19,371 bases of DNA, from the NCBI GenBank assembly GCA_023400055.1, contig JAEXFN010000024.1, forward strand, positions 1 to 19,371, read 5' to 3'. Made by a program: the position numbers and the translations under genes. This stretch comes from Bacillota bacterium (GTDB lineage Bacteria > Bacillota > UBA4882 > UBA8346). Below the pieces are notes generated by a model. It searched no databases, had not been told where the DNA came from, and worked only from the letters and a program-made list of their open reading frames with translations. Position 1 is the first letter of the stretch, and every line of letters starts with the position of its first letter. Below are positions 1-7,261 of this stretch, piece after piece.

Positions 1-78
1 CAGAAGGCCAGGGATGGCGAAGACGATTACCGGATGCATAAAGGGAGGACGGGAATCCGTAGGTTCCAGCGCCTTTTT

Positions 79-109
79 GGTTACTTTTGGGGCGGTCCAA
101 AAGTAATCC
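79..109. repeat. REP-like hairpin at the window edge
   Basis: TTACTTTTGG (81-90) and CCAAAAGTAA (97-106) are perfect 10-nt inverted arms around a 6-nt loop. Outer GG and CC could extend the stem with a one-base bulge. It lies downstream of the ROK gene's 3' end. No T-run follows in either direction, so it looks more like a dispersed palindromic intergenic element or a bidirectional mRNA-end hairpin than a classical terminator. Bases 1-177 hold nothing else that I can support; the small reading frames there have no ribosome site. Confidence 0.45.
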
Positions 110-177
110 CGCCGCCGGAACCGTGGGTCCAAAGAACGAGCCTCATGAACTGAACTTCCTAAGCGCCTTCCCTCACT

Positions 178-1386
178 TCACCCCGGATGGCTCAGCAAAT
201 ATTCGATGGCGATGGCGCCGGTGCCGAGCAGGAAGGGGTCTCCGGCCAGGCTGGCGGCTTCGATCCGGACCTGCCGGGCGATCTCCGGCAACAGCCGCGC
301 CCGGACGGTAGTGCGGACCGCGTCGATCCAGGCTGGGCCCAGTTCGGCCATTTCGTCGCCGAGGATGACCAGTTCCGGTTCGAGGGTATTGATCAAGTTG
401 ACGACAGCCGTCGCCAGATAGCGGGCGGACTCCCGGACCAGTTCCAGCGTCAGCGGGTCGCCGGCTTGGGTGGCCCGGACCAGAGCCGGGAAGGTCAGCG
501 GCCGCTCCGCGGCCAGCAACGAGATTTCCCGGCCCGCCGCCAGCCGCGCTGCGGCCCGGCGCAGCAGGGCGGCGCTGGAACAGTATCCTTCCAGGCAGCC
601 GACGTTGCCGCATTCACAGCGCGGGCCGTCCGGCACGAGGGTGGTGTGGCCGATCTCGCCCGCCATGCCGTGGGAGCCGTGGTAGATCCGGCCGTCGATG
701 ATGATCCCGGCGCCGACCCCTTTGCCGGCGGCGATATAGATCAGATTGCGGGCCGTTTTGCCGCCGCCCAGCCATTTCTCGGCCGCGGCCGCGGCGTGGG
801 CGTCGTGCTCGATGACGGCCGGCAGGCCGAAGCGGTCGCGGATGGCCGGGCCGATGGCGATATCGCGCCACCCTTTGAAATTGCTGATGAAGGCGACCCG
901 GCCCTCGGCCAGATTCAAGGGCCCGGGCGCGGTCAGGCCGATGGCCGCGACCTTGGCCGGGTCCGGACTCCGGCCGCGCAGCCGGGCGATGAGTTCCGCC
1001 AGCCCTTGCAGCACCTCGGCCACCGGGAGATCCGGCGCCAGGGCCACCCGCTCGGCGGCCAGGATCCGGGCGTCCAGGTTGAAGAGGCCGCCGCTCAGCC
1101 GGTCGCGGGCCAGCTGCACCCCGACCACGTAACGGCCGTCCGGGTTGAGCGCCAGGCCGATCGTGTTATGCCGGGCAATGGAGCCGGTCTCCCGCACCAG
1201 CCCCATCTCCAGCAGGTCTTTGATGATATAGGTAATGGTCGAGGCATTCAGGCCGGTGCGGGCCGCCAGTTCCTTGCGGGACATGGTGCCGTTCAGTTTG
1301 AGCAGTTGCAGCGCCAGCGAGCGGTTGCGCAACTGGATGGCATCCTGGTTGTGGCCGGAGAAAAGCAACGTTTCCTGGTCGGTCAT
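178..1386 (-). CDS. ROK-family transcriptional repressor (XylR/NagC type)
   Basis: This is a 402-aa protein, the usual length for ROK repressors. Residues about 20-68 form a MarR-like winged helix (ELAARTGLNASTITYIIKDL), followed by a sugar-binding ROK domain from about residue 84. Visible ROK signatures are EHDAHA (193-198), GKGVGAGIIIDG (221-232), GEIGH with zinc ligand His247, and CECGNVGC with Cys257, Cys259 and Cys264. The kinase-type DxGGT phosphate loop expected at the start of the ROK fold is degenerate (VVGVQLARD), so this is a regulator and not a sugar kinase. It is transcribed away from the GntR/ABC locus. A TATAAT -10 and overlapping palindromes just upstream suggest autoregulation. 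By context it may sense a sugar or amino-sugar; the ligand is not readable from sequence. AGGAG lies 13 nt before the ATG, a rather long spacing. Confidence 0.93.
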   Translation of the reverse strand: MTDQETLLFSGHNQDAIQLRNRSLALQLLKLNGTMSRKELAARTGLNASTITYIIKDLLEMGLVRETGSIARHNTIGLALNPDGRYVVGVQLARDRLSGGLFNLDARILAAERVALAPDLPVAEVLQGLAELIARLRGRSPDPAKVAAIGLTAPGPLNLAEGRVAFISNFKGWRDIAIGPAIRDRFGLPAVIEHDAHAAAAAEKWLGGGKTARNLIYIAAGKGVGAGIIIDGRIYHGSHGMAGEIGHTTLVPDGPRCECGNVGCLEGYCSSAALLRRAAARLAAGREISLLAAERPLTFPALVRATQAGDPLTLELVRESARYLATAVVNLINTLEPELVILGDEMAELGPAWIDAVRTTVRARLLPEIARQVRIEAASLAGDPFLLGTGAIAIEYLLSHPG

Positions 1387-1415
1387 GCGGTGCGGGTCGC
1401 TCCTGTCCGTTTTAC

Positions 1416-1453
1416 ATTATACGAATTCATTCAATGAATTCATCGAATGAATT
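1416..1453 (-). promoter_or_regulatory. ROK gene promoter with overlapping operator dyads
   Basis: On the minus strand TATAAT (1421-1416) is a consensus -10; no good -35 is seen. Immediately upstream lies a perfect dyad, GAATTCATT-C-AATGAATTC (1423-1441). It overlaps a second, AATTCAT-CGA-ATGAATT (1437-1453), so three half-sites sit 13 bp apart. The dyads cover the -35/spacer zone, as expected for an autorepressor site. Assignment to the adjacent ROK protein is inferred from position. Confidence 0.6.
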
Positions 1454-1584
1454 ATTTGCCGCGGCCGTTCGAATTCCTGCCGGGGTGGAAAATTTTTTCT
1501 GCGGCCCGGCCGGAACAGCCATTGCGGTTAGGATCATTCGTCCTCCGGTTCCCGTTGCAACGTTGTAAAGCCGGGGCGGAAATC

Positions 1585-1960
1585 ATTGACCGTCCGAAAG
1601 AACTCATCATCCGCGAGATGAGCTTGATTCCGTTGCGAAATGAGGCCCTTGAGTTATCGAAGGAGCTCATTCAGTAACTGAATCAGTTCATTCGGTTACC
1701 GAACAATTTCGTTCAGTTGCGGAATGTTTTCGTTTCATTACGAAAAGTTTCGCTTCAGTTACTGAAAGCTTTCGTTCGGTTACTGATGCTTTCCATTCCC
1801 TAGCGGAATATTTACGTTTGGTTACGGATGATTGCGATTCAGTAACTGAAAGAGTTCATTGGGTTGCGGAATGGTTTGCCGGGGTCGCTGACGCGTCTCG
1901 CTCGAAAAGGGGCGGGCTTGGTTACGTTTATCGAGCGGTTCATTGAGTGACGGATGTAAC
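1585..1960. repeat. 21-bp tandem array, family A (TTCGGTTACCGAA-type)
   Basis: Degenerate tandem units carry a core such as GTTACC, GTTGCG, ATTACG or GTAACT. The core starts at 1632, 1653, 1674, 1695, 1716, 1737, 1758, 1779, 1800, 1821, 1842, 1863 and 1884, exactly 21 bp apart with no indel. A further in-phase match lies at 1947 after a decayed stretch. Many cores are short palindromes (TTCAGTAACTGAA, TTCGGTTACCGAA). Read in one frame the units give heptapeptides like SVTESFR, but there is no start codon with a ribosome site. The array occupies the gap between the divergent ROK and GntR genes. The rest of 1454-2072 holds nothing else I can support. Confidence 0.85.
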
Positions 1961-2072
1961 GTCAGATGGGGCGCGCGGAGCAGGAGCGGGAACGCTGCGA
2001 TGGGGCGTCGCGACCGGTTAGAGGTTAAGAAATCCAAAACAGCCAAATGATACAGTTGGGGGAAAAATTTGC

Positions 2073-2102
2073 TTGACAGTGATATATCACGTGATATATC
2101 AT
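2073..2102 (+). promoter_or_regulatory. gntR promoter with embedded 22-bp palindromic operator
   Basis: TTGACA (2073-2078) is a perfect -35, and TATCAT (2097-2102) is a good -10 with an 18-bp spacer. Bases 2080-2101 form a perfect 22-bp palindrome built from two copies of TGATATATCA (2080-2089 and 2092-2101), each itself palindromic. The dyad fills the spacer and reaches into the -10, so binding there would block RNA polymerase. GntR/FadR-family dimers typically bind such short AT-rich dyads next to their own genes. That the product of the adjacent gene binds here is inferred. Confidence 0.8.
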
Positions 2103-2145
2103 AAGGGTGTGGCAAGCGGAACCGCCATGTAAAGGGGAAATTGTT

Positions 2146-2769
2146 TTGAAACGTTCACTTTCGCAACGGGTTTACGATACCTTGCTGGAGCGCATTCTGC
2201 GCAACGAATGGGCGCCGGGCGATATGATCAACCGGCGGGAGGTCGCGGCGGACCTGGAGGTCAGCGTGGCCCCGGCGCTGGAAGCCATGTTGCAACTGGA
2301 GGCGGAGGGGCTGCTGGAGACGATCCCCCGCAAGGGCACCCGGATCCGGGTCATCACCGAGGAGGACCTGCGCGGCCAGGTGATTCTGCGCCAGGCGCTG
2401 GAAGGCCAAGCGGCCCGGCTGTACTGCGGCGAGCCGATCGTCCGCAACGAGTCCCGCCTGCTGGAACTGGCGGCGGCGGTGGACAACTCCGCCGTGAACA
2501 CCTGGGACAACTGGGAGAAAGAGATTCAGTTCCACCGCTCGCTGGTGGAATTGGCCGATTGCGCGATCCTGGTGCGGGAGTTCAACAAGGTGATGCGGCT
2601 GAGCCTGTTCTTCGCCGCCAACAAGCTTTCCTCGCTCAGTTTCAATAAACGATACGACCATATCATCAACCGCCACACCGAGCTGGTCCAGAAGTTGCAA
2701 AACCCCGATCCCGACGTCGCCGAACGGGCCATGCGGGAACACCTGTACAGCGGTTTACTTAATCTGTAA
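2146..2769 (+). CDS. GntR-family (FadR/FCD subfamily) transcriptional regulator
   Basis: The protein is 207 aa, starting at TTG 2146, where AGGGGA lies 7 nt upstream. An in-frame GTG at 2107 would add 13 residues but has no ribosome site and overlaps the promoter. Residues about 3-70 form the GntR winged helix (SQRVYDTLLERI, then NRREVAADLEVS). An all-helical FCD effector domain follows. Its expected metal-ligand pattern is visible: Glu126-x3-His130 (EIQFH), His177 (NRHTEL) and His199 (REHL). A strong promoter with an embedded 22-bp dyad precedes it, so autorepression is likely. It lies 156 bp upstream of the ABC binding-protein gene in the same direction and most likely controls that operon. 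The ligand is probably a sugar acid or other carboxylate, as is common in FCD proteins, but this is inference. Confidence 0.93.
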   Translation: MKRSLSQRVYDTLLERILRNEWAPGDMINRREVAADLEVSVAPALEAMLQLEAEGLLETIPRKGTRIRVITEEDLRGQVILRQALEGQAARLYCGEPIVRNESRLLELAAAVDNSAVNTWDNWEKEIQFHRSLVELADCAILVREFNKVMRLSLFFAANKLSSLSFNKRYDHIINRHTELVQKLQNPDPDVAERAMREHLYSGLLNL

Positions 2770-2780
2770 CTTCCATAACC

Positions 2781-2855
2781 GGCGGCGCCGGGCGTTGGCG
2801 GAACGAGGGTTTCGAACCAGCAGTCCCGCCTAGAGAGAGAATCCCGGCGGCGCCG
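2781..2855. repeat. GC-rich direct repeat pair in the gntR-ABC gap
   Basis: The 10-mer GGCGGCGCCG occurs at 2781-2790 and again at 2846-2855 and contains the self-complementary CGGCGCCG. Either copy can fold locally or pair with the other. There is no T-run. The structure may separate or stabilise the gntR and binding-protein transcripts. No confident promoter is seen in 2770-2925. Confidence 0.35.
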
Positions 2856-2925
2856 CTCCGCAGCAAGGTTATTACGTCGGTTCGACCCGATGATAATAAT
2901 ATTTTGAAAGGGAGGAAAATTGAAG

Positions 2926-4224
2926 ATGCGCAAGCGAGTCAGTCTGTTTCTATCACTGGTTTTAGCGTTTTGTCTGGTATGGAGCGTGACGGGTCTGGCC
3001 CAGAAAGGCGGCAATCAGATCGCGGCCAACCTCCGGATCCTTTATCCCGGCACCTCCGAGGTTGAAAAGGCCTGGGCGGAAAACCTCAAGAAGGTCGTGG
3101 CCCAGAAATACCCGAACATCAAGATCGAATACATCTACCTCAACTGGTCGGACATCGAGAAGAAGCTGGCGGTGATGGTGGCTTCCGGCGATTACCCCGA
3201 CATGATGGACGTGCAGGATGTGATCAATCCGGTGGCGATGAACGCCCTGGAGCCGCTGGATGAGTATCTGAAGAAGAGCAGCATTAAGCTTTCCAACTAT
3301 TCGCCGGGCTACCTGGAATACTCCAAGGTGAACGGCAAATTGTACTCCATCCCCTTGCTCGGCATCGTTTATGCTCACGTGATCAATACCGATATGCTAA
3401 AGAGCGCCGGTTACAAGATCAGCGACTTGAAAAGCTGGGACGCGGTGAAGGCCGCGGTCAAGGCGATGGCCAAGAACGGCAAATACGGCTATGCCATGGC
3501 CAACGGCGGCACCGGCCGCTTCACCTTCCGGGATTTCATGATGATCTGCCTCAGCAATGACGTCACTCCCGACGACATCAGCGACGCTTCCAAGGCCAAG
3601 TATATCGAGGTTCTGAAGCTGATCAGCGATCTGTCGCCCTATATGCCGAAGAGCCAGGTCACCTGGCTTTATCCCGAACTCTTTAAAGCCTGGGGCGCCG
3701 AGAGCGTCGGCATGATGCACTCCGGCACCTATTTCACGGCCAACGCCATCGCCCACAGCACCGAGATCATCGGCAAGACCCGGGCCTTCATCTTCCCGCA
3801 CGGGCCTTCGGCCACCAAACCCAAGGCGATGGTCGCCAACGCCGGTTTCGCCATCATCAAAGGCTCGAAACAGAAGGAAGCCGCCTGGAAAGTGATGGAG
3901 ATCCTCAATAACAGCGAAATGTCGGCCCGGTTGGGCGGCGCCATTAATCTGCCGGCAACCACCAAAGCCGATAAGAAGGTCCTGGACGAAGTGGCCAGGC
4001 AGACCTATCCCCAATCCTACCAGGGACACCTGCAGGTACTGAGCGATTTCGCGGCGATCGCCAAGAAATACGGCGTGCCGCAACCGCGCATCTTCGGCCA
4101 GCCCCAGATGGAGCTGGTGGTCCAGGGCGCGCTGGTCCGGCTGACCAACGGCGAGTCGACCCCGGCCGCCGCCTATGACGAGATTCGCAAAGGCATCCAG
4201 CGCGTGAAGGATGAGTTGAAATAA
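2926..4224 (+). CDS. ABC sugar transporter, extracellular solute-binding protein (family 1)
   Basis: This is a 432-aa carbohydrate-binding protein of the MalE/UgpB-like family (COG1653 type). I chose ATG 2926, 10 nt after GGAGG; TTG 2920 is an in-frame alternative only 4 nt after it. Residues 1-25 are a classic signal peptide (MRKRV, hydrophobic core, GLA then QK). There is no lipobox cysteine at the cleavage site, unlike most Gram-positive binding proteins. The mature part shows the usual family features: YPGTSEVEKAW near the start, MVASGDYPDMMDVQDV, and aromatic-rich C-terminal helices. It lies upstream of two permease genes, from which it is separated by a stable hairpin. The substrate is unknown; the neighbouring NanA-like lyase makes a sialic-acid-like or related sugar acid plausible. 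Confidence 0.93.
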   Translation: MRKRVSLFLSLVLAFCLVWSVTGLAQKGGNQIAANLRILYPGTSEVEKAWAENLKKVVAQKYPNIKIEYIYLNWSDIEKKLAVMVASGDYPDMMDVQDVINPVAMNALEPLDEYLKKSSIKLSNYSPGYLEYSKVNGKLYSIPLLGIVYAHVINTDMLKSAGYKISDLKSWDAVKAAVKAMAKNGKYGYAMANGGTGRFTFRDFMMICLSNDVTPDDISDASKAKYIEVLKLISDLSPYMPKSQVTWLYPELFKAWGAESVGMMHSGTYFTANAIAHSTEIIGKTRAFIFPHGPSATKPKAMVANAGFAIIKGSKQKEAAWKVMEILNNSEMSARLGGAINLPATTKADKKVLDEVARQTYPQSYQGHLQVLSDFAAIAKKYGVPQPRIFGQPQMELVVQGALVRLTNGESTPAAAYDEIRKGIQRVKDELK

Positions 4225-4241
4225 GACCGACGAACGGTTTC

Positions 4242-4265
4242 GAAGGGCTGAGCAATCAGCCCTTC
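4242..4265 (+). promoter_or_regulatory. Intercistronic hairpin after the binding-protein gene
   Basis: GAAGGGCTGA (4242-4251) and TCAGCCCTTC (4256-4265) form a perfect 10-bp stem closed by a GCAA (GNRA-type) tetraloop. Three more T-A pairs are possible beyond one mismatch. No U-tract follows and the permease genes continue, so it is more likely an mRNA-stabilising or partial-termination structure. Such structures help keep binding protein in excess over permeases, as known for malE-malF-like intervals. Confidence 0.65.
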
Positions 4266-4302
4266 AAAATCAATTCCCAAGTTTTCTGTTGAGGTGGCAA
4301 AA

Positions 4303-5196
4303 ATGACGGATCTAACCCTACGCTCCCCGGCAAATTTTTGGAAACGCTACGGTTTCGGCTATCTCCTGATCCTGCCGACCGTGCTGTACTTGCTGATTTT
4401 TCAGCTGTATCCGCTGCTGGAGTCCTTCCGGATCAGCTTTACCAACCTGAATTTCCTGCGCCCGGGCAGCGGCCATTATATCGGTTTTCAGAACTATGCC
4501 AAACTGTTGACCCAGGATCCGGACTTCTGGCCGATCTTCGGCAACAGCCTGCTCTGGGTGCTCGGATCGACCGTGCTCCAGTTCATCGTGGCCATGCCCG
4601 CGGCCTTGGTGCTCAATGCCAAACTGCCATTCCGCCCCGTCTGGCGCGGGCTGCTGATGGTGCCCTGGGTGACGCCGATGGTGGTGATGGGCCTGATCTG
4701 GAAATGGATCTACGACGGCGACTACGGCCTGCTCAATTTCTATCTGCATACCAAGGTGATTTGGCTGGGCAACTCGGTTACGGTCTGGCCGGCGCTGCTG
4801 TTCGCCTCGATGTGGAAGGGCTTTCCCTATGTGACGCTGATGATGCTCGCCGGATTGCAGGGCGTTCCCGAGGAAATGTACGAGGCTTCGTATATCGACG
4901 GCTGCAACGCCTGGAAGCGGCTTTGGTATATCACTCTGCCGTTGTTGGTCCCGGTGATGTTCGTGACCGGACTGATCTGTATCATTACTTCGTGGACCAA
5001 GTTTGAGATGATCTGGGTGCTGACCGCCGGCGGGCCCGGCCATGCCACCAGTATTTTGCCGACCTATATCTACACCAACGCCTTCCAGTTCTTCAACCTG
5101 GGGACCGGTTCGGCGGTGGCCGCCATCTCGACCCTGTTCGTGCTGGCCATCGTGCTGGTCTATTTGCGGCTGTTCGACGCCAAGGGAAATGAGTGA
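4303..5196 (+). CDS. ABC sugar transporter permease (MalF/UgpA type)
   Basis: This is a 297-aa inner-membrane protein with about six hydrophobic segments, the first at about residues 18-40 (FGYLLILPTVLYLLIFQLYPL). The binding-protein-dependent permease EAA loop is clear: EMYEASYIDGCNAWKRLWYI followed by TLPLL, which docks on the ATPase. I chose ATG 4303 because GAGGTG lies 6 nt upstream; GTG 4294 is in frame but overlaps that ribosome site. Its TGA stop overlaps the ribosome site of the next permease gene, so the two are translated as a coupled pair. It forms the translocation pore with that permease. Confidence 0.94.
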   Translation: MTDLTLRSPANFWKRYGFGYLLILPTVLYLLIFQLYPLLESFRISFTNLNFLRPGSGHYIGFQNYAKLLTQDPDFWPIFGNSLLWVLGSTVLQFIVAMPAALVLNAKLPFRPVWRGLLMVPWVTPMVVMGLIWKWIYDGDYGLLNFYLHTKVIWLGNSVTVWPALLFASMWKGFPYVTLMMLAGLQGVPEEMYEASYIDGCNAWKRLWYITLPLLVPVMFVTGLICIITSWTKFEMIWVLTAGGPGHATSILPTYIYTNAFQFFNLGTGSAVAAISTLFVLAIVLVYLRLFDAKGNE

Positions 5197-5205
5197 GGTA
5201 ACGTG

Positions 5206-6048
5206 ATGCAGAACAGGAAAACACTCGCCAAAACCATCATCTACGGTGGCCTGATCGTGGTCATGGGCTTCACGCTGTTGCCCTACCTCTGGCTTTTGGT
5301 CAGCACCCTCAAAACCGACCAGGAGATCTTTCAGGTGATTCCGAGCTGGATCCCGAAGCGGTTCACCCTGGCCAATTACTTTTGGGCCCTGGGGCCCAAC
5401 GGCACCAACCTGATCCCGTTGCTCATCAACTCGATCCTGGCCTCGGGCGGCACCGCGCTGCTGACCGGCTTTTTCGCGGCCACCGGCGGTTACGCGCTGG
5501 CCCGTTACCAGGCGCCCGGCTTTAAGGCGATCAGTGTGGCCATCCTCTTGTCGCAAATGTTTCAGGGGCCGCTGATCATGGTGCCGTGGTACAAAATGGC
5601 CGGCATGCTCGGCATCTTAAACACCCGTTCGGTCCTGATCCTGATCTATAGCACAGCGACGATTCCGATCGGCGTCTGGCTGATGAAAGGATTTTTCGGA
5701 ACGGTGCCGAAAGAACTGGAAGAGGCGGCGTCGGTGGACGGTTGCACGAAGCTCGCGACCCTGTTTCGGATCGTGCTGCCGCTGACAGCGCCCGGGCTGG
5801 TCTCGATCATTATTTATTCGTTTATCCTGTCATGGAACGATTATCAATACGCCTTGATCCTGACCACCTCGACCCAGGCCAAGACGGTCCAGGTCGGCAT
5901 CGCCGAGCTGATGGACAGCATGGGCAAGCAGAATTGGGGCGGGATCATGGCCAGCAGCGTCATCGTGACCATCCCGATCATCGGCCTCTTCGGCATCGTG
6001 CAACGGTATCTGATTGAGGGACTGACCTCCGGCGCGGTCAAAGGCTGA
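5206..6048 (+). CDS. ABC sugar transporter permease (MalG/UgpE type)
   Basis: This is a 280-aa inner-membrane protein, the second half of the importer pore. It has about six transmembrane segments and the MalG-type EAA loop ELEEAASVDGCTKLATLF followed by RIVLPLTAPG. Other family marks are LPYLWLLVSTLKTDQEIF near the N-terminus and the C-terminal QRYLIEGLTSGAVKG tail. ATG 5206 is preferred: GAGG lies 7 nt upstream, inside the end of the previous gene, whereas GTG 5203 would leave only 4 nt. No ATP-binding subunit is encoded in the window, so the system presumably borrows a shared MsmX/UgpC-like ATPase from elsewhere in the genome. Confidence 0.94.
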   Translation: MQNRKTLAKTIIYGGLIVVMGFTLLPYLWLLVSTLKTDQEIFQVIPSWIPKRFTLANYFWALGPNGTNLIPLLINSILASGGTALLTGFFAATGGYALARYQAPGFKAISVAILLSQMFQGPLIMVPWYKMAGMLGILNTRSVLILIYSTATIPIGVWLMKGFFGTVPKELEEAASVDGCTKLATLFRIVLPLTAPGLVSIIIYSFILSWNDYQYALILTTSTQAKTVQVGIAELMDSMGKQNWGGIMASSVIVTIPIIGLFGIVQRYLIEGLTSGAVKG

Positions 6049-6065
6049 ACGCCGGATTTAACTAT

Positions 6066-6209
6066 ATATGTTGCAATAAATATTTGTACAGTTCGAAATT
6101 ATTGCAACATATTTCCTTGATTCATAAGTCGAAATAAATACCGTGATTTACCCTTTTCCAGCCATGCTTTAAGGATGGAAAAGCTTTCTCGAAATTTTAT
6201 TTCAACTTA
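6066..6209. promoter_or_regulatory. Two inverted-repeat pairs (four copies of one motif) upstream of the lyase gene
   Basis: Pair 1 is ATATGTTGCAATAA (6066-6079) with its exact complement at 6099-6112. Pair 2 is TAAGTCGAAATAAA (6125-6138) with TTTATTTCAACTTA (6196-6209), 13 of 14 matching. All four arms are variants of one motif, roughly ATAAGTTG(A/C)AATAA. Inside pair 2 lie CTTTTCCA (6153-6160) and TGGAAAAG (6176-6183), which make a nested stem. GAAAT-TTT-ATTTC (6191-6203) is a further dyad. A TATACT -10 (6210-6215) lies just downstream with a poor -35. The layout suggests multiple operator sites or a structured leader before the lyase gene. Confidence 0.6.
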
Positions 6210-6241
6210 TATACTGAAATGATAAAGCGAGGACAAGGACA

Positions 6242-7144
6242 ATGGGAAAATTACAAGGCATTTATCCGGCGCTGATCACGCCATTCGACAAGCAGGGCGC
6301 CGTCAATCACCAGGCGTTGCGGGAACTGGTCCGGTTGAACCTGGCGAAAGGGGTCGACGGCTTCTATGTCGGCGGCAGCACGGCTGAGGCGTTCATGCTC
6401 AGTCTGGAGGAGCGGAAAGCGATCCTGGCGACCGTGGCCGAGGCGGCGGCGGACCGGGCGGCCATTATCTATCATATCGGCTGCATCCACACCGACCACG
6501 CGGCCGAGTTGGGCAAGTTCGCCGCGACTGTCGGCGTCGACGCCATCTCCTCGGTGCCGCCGTTCTATTACAAATTTTCGTTTCAAGAGATCAGGGATTA
6601 CTACAATGATCTGATTGATCAGACCGGCCTGCCGATGATCGTTTATAATATCCCGGCGTTTTCCGGCGTGAACTTCAGCATCGCCAATATCCGGGAGCTC
6701 ACCGCCAATCCGCGGGTGATCGGGATTAAGCATACTTCCTACGACCTGTTCCAACTGGAGCAGATGAAGAAGATCGACCCCCGGTTGACCATCTTCAACG
6801 GCCATGACGAAGTCTTCCTGGCCGGCCTGGCCATGGGCGCCGACGGCGCCATCGGCAGCACCTACAATTTCATGGCCGAAAAATTCGTCGCCATCAACCG
6901 GCTGTATGCGGCGGGACAGATCCAAGCGGCCCAGCAACTGCAGATCGAGGCCAACCAGGTAATCAACTTGCTGATCGAGGTCGGCGTCTTCCAGGGGATC
7001 AAATACATCCTGAGCCTGATGGGGATCGACTGCGGCGAATGCCGCAAGCCCTTCCGCCAATTGAACGAGGCGGAGCAGGGCCGTTTGGCCGAGCTCGCCG
7101 CGGCCCACCATTATTTCCAGGCCAAAGAGCTGATCCATTCCTAA
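6242..7144 (+). CDS. nanA: N-acetylneuraminate lyase (DapA/NanA family)
   Basis: This is a 300-aa class I aldolase of the dihydrodipicolinate-synthase superfamily. NanA cleaves N-acetylneuraminate to N-acetylmannosamine and pyruvate in the cytosol. The sequence tracks sialate lyases closely: YVGGSTAEAF (42-51, usually STGEAF), PFYYKFSFQE, VYNIPAFSGV with catalytic Tyr135, Schiff-base Lys163 in GIKHTS, NGHDEVF, GADGAIGSTYNFM and CRKPF. Thr165, Asp189, Glu190 and Ser206 occupy positions that contact sialic acid in the E. coli enzyme, which favours this over DHDPS or KDG aldolase. Gly to Ala in STGE is unusual. The ribosome site GAGGA ends 8 nt before the ATG. No nanE, nanK or nagAB lies in the window, so a related 2-keto-3-deoxy sugar acid cannot be excluded. 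Confidence 0.85.
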   Translation: MGKLQGIYPALITPFDKQGAVNHQALRELVRLNLAKGVDGFYVGGSTAEAFMLSLEERKAILATVAEAAADRAAIIYHIGCIHTDHAAELGKFAATVGVDAISSVPPFYYKFSFQEIRDYYNDLIDQTGLPMIVYNIPAFSGVNFSIANIRELTANPRVIGIKHTSYDLFQLEQMKKIDPRLTIFNGHDEVFLAGLAMGADGAIGSTYNFMAEKFVAINRLYAAGQIQAAQQLQIEANQVINLLIEVGVFQGIKYILSLMGIDCGECRKPFRQLNEAEQGRLAELAAAHHYFQAKELIHS

Positions 7145-7184
7145 ACGCGCGCCGCAGCCGGCGGCATGCCAATCATGACTTAAC

Positions 7185-7225
7185 GCGGAAAACGGGGCGG
7201 AGGACGAAACTCCGTCCCGTTCCGC
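7185..7225 (+). promoter_or_regulatory. Long intra-operon hairpin between lyase and RraA-like gene
   Basis: Bases 7185-7202 and 7210-7225 pair over about 16 bp (GCGGAA, CGGG and CGGAG against their complements), with a 2-nt AA bulge and one G-U, closed by a 7-nt loop. No U-tract follows, and a good ribosome site (AAAGGAG, 7247-7253) for the next gene lies downstream. It therefore looks like an RNA-processing or stability element, or a Rho-type attenuation point. Confidence 0.55.
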
Positions 7226-7261
7226 ATTGTAGCGTTCAATAATCTTAAAGGAGCTGAAACG

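Noticed and set aside
187..1437. 416-codon plus-strand frame
   Set aside because: Antisense shadow of the ROK gene; Gln/Gly/Asp-rich sequence without domain features or ribosome site.
1447..1677. 76-aa plus-strand frame beginning in the ROK operator
   Set aside because: No ribosome site and its 3' part is the family A repeat array.
1585..1960. CRISPR array
   Set aside because: Units are contiguous 21-mers without unique spacers between identical repeats, and no cas gene is present.
2107..2145. GTG start for the GntR gene
   Set aside because: It would begin 6 bases after the palindromic operator with no ribosome site; TTG 2146 has AGGGGA at ideal spacing.
4318..5556. 412-codon minus-strand frame
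   Set aside because: Antisense to both permease genes; His/Gln-rich nonsense composition typical of shadows of membrane-protein genes.
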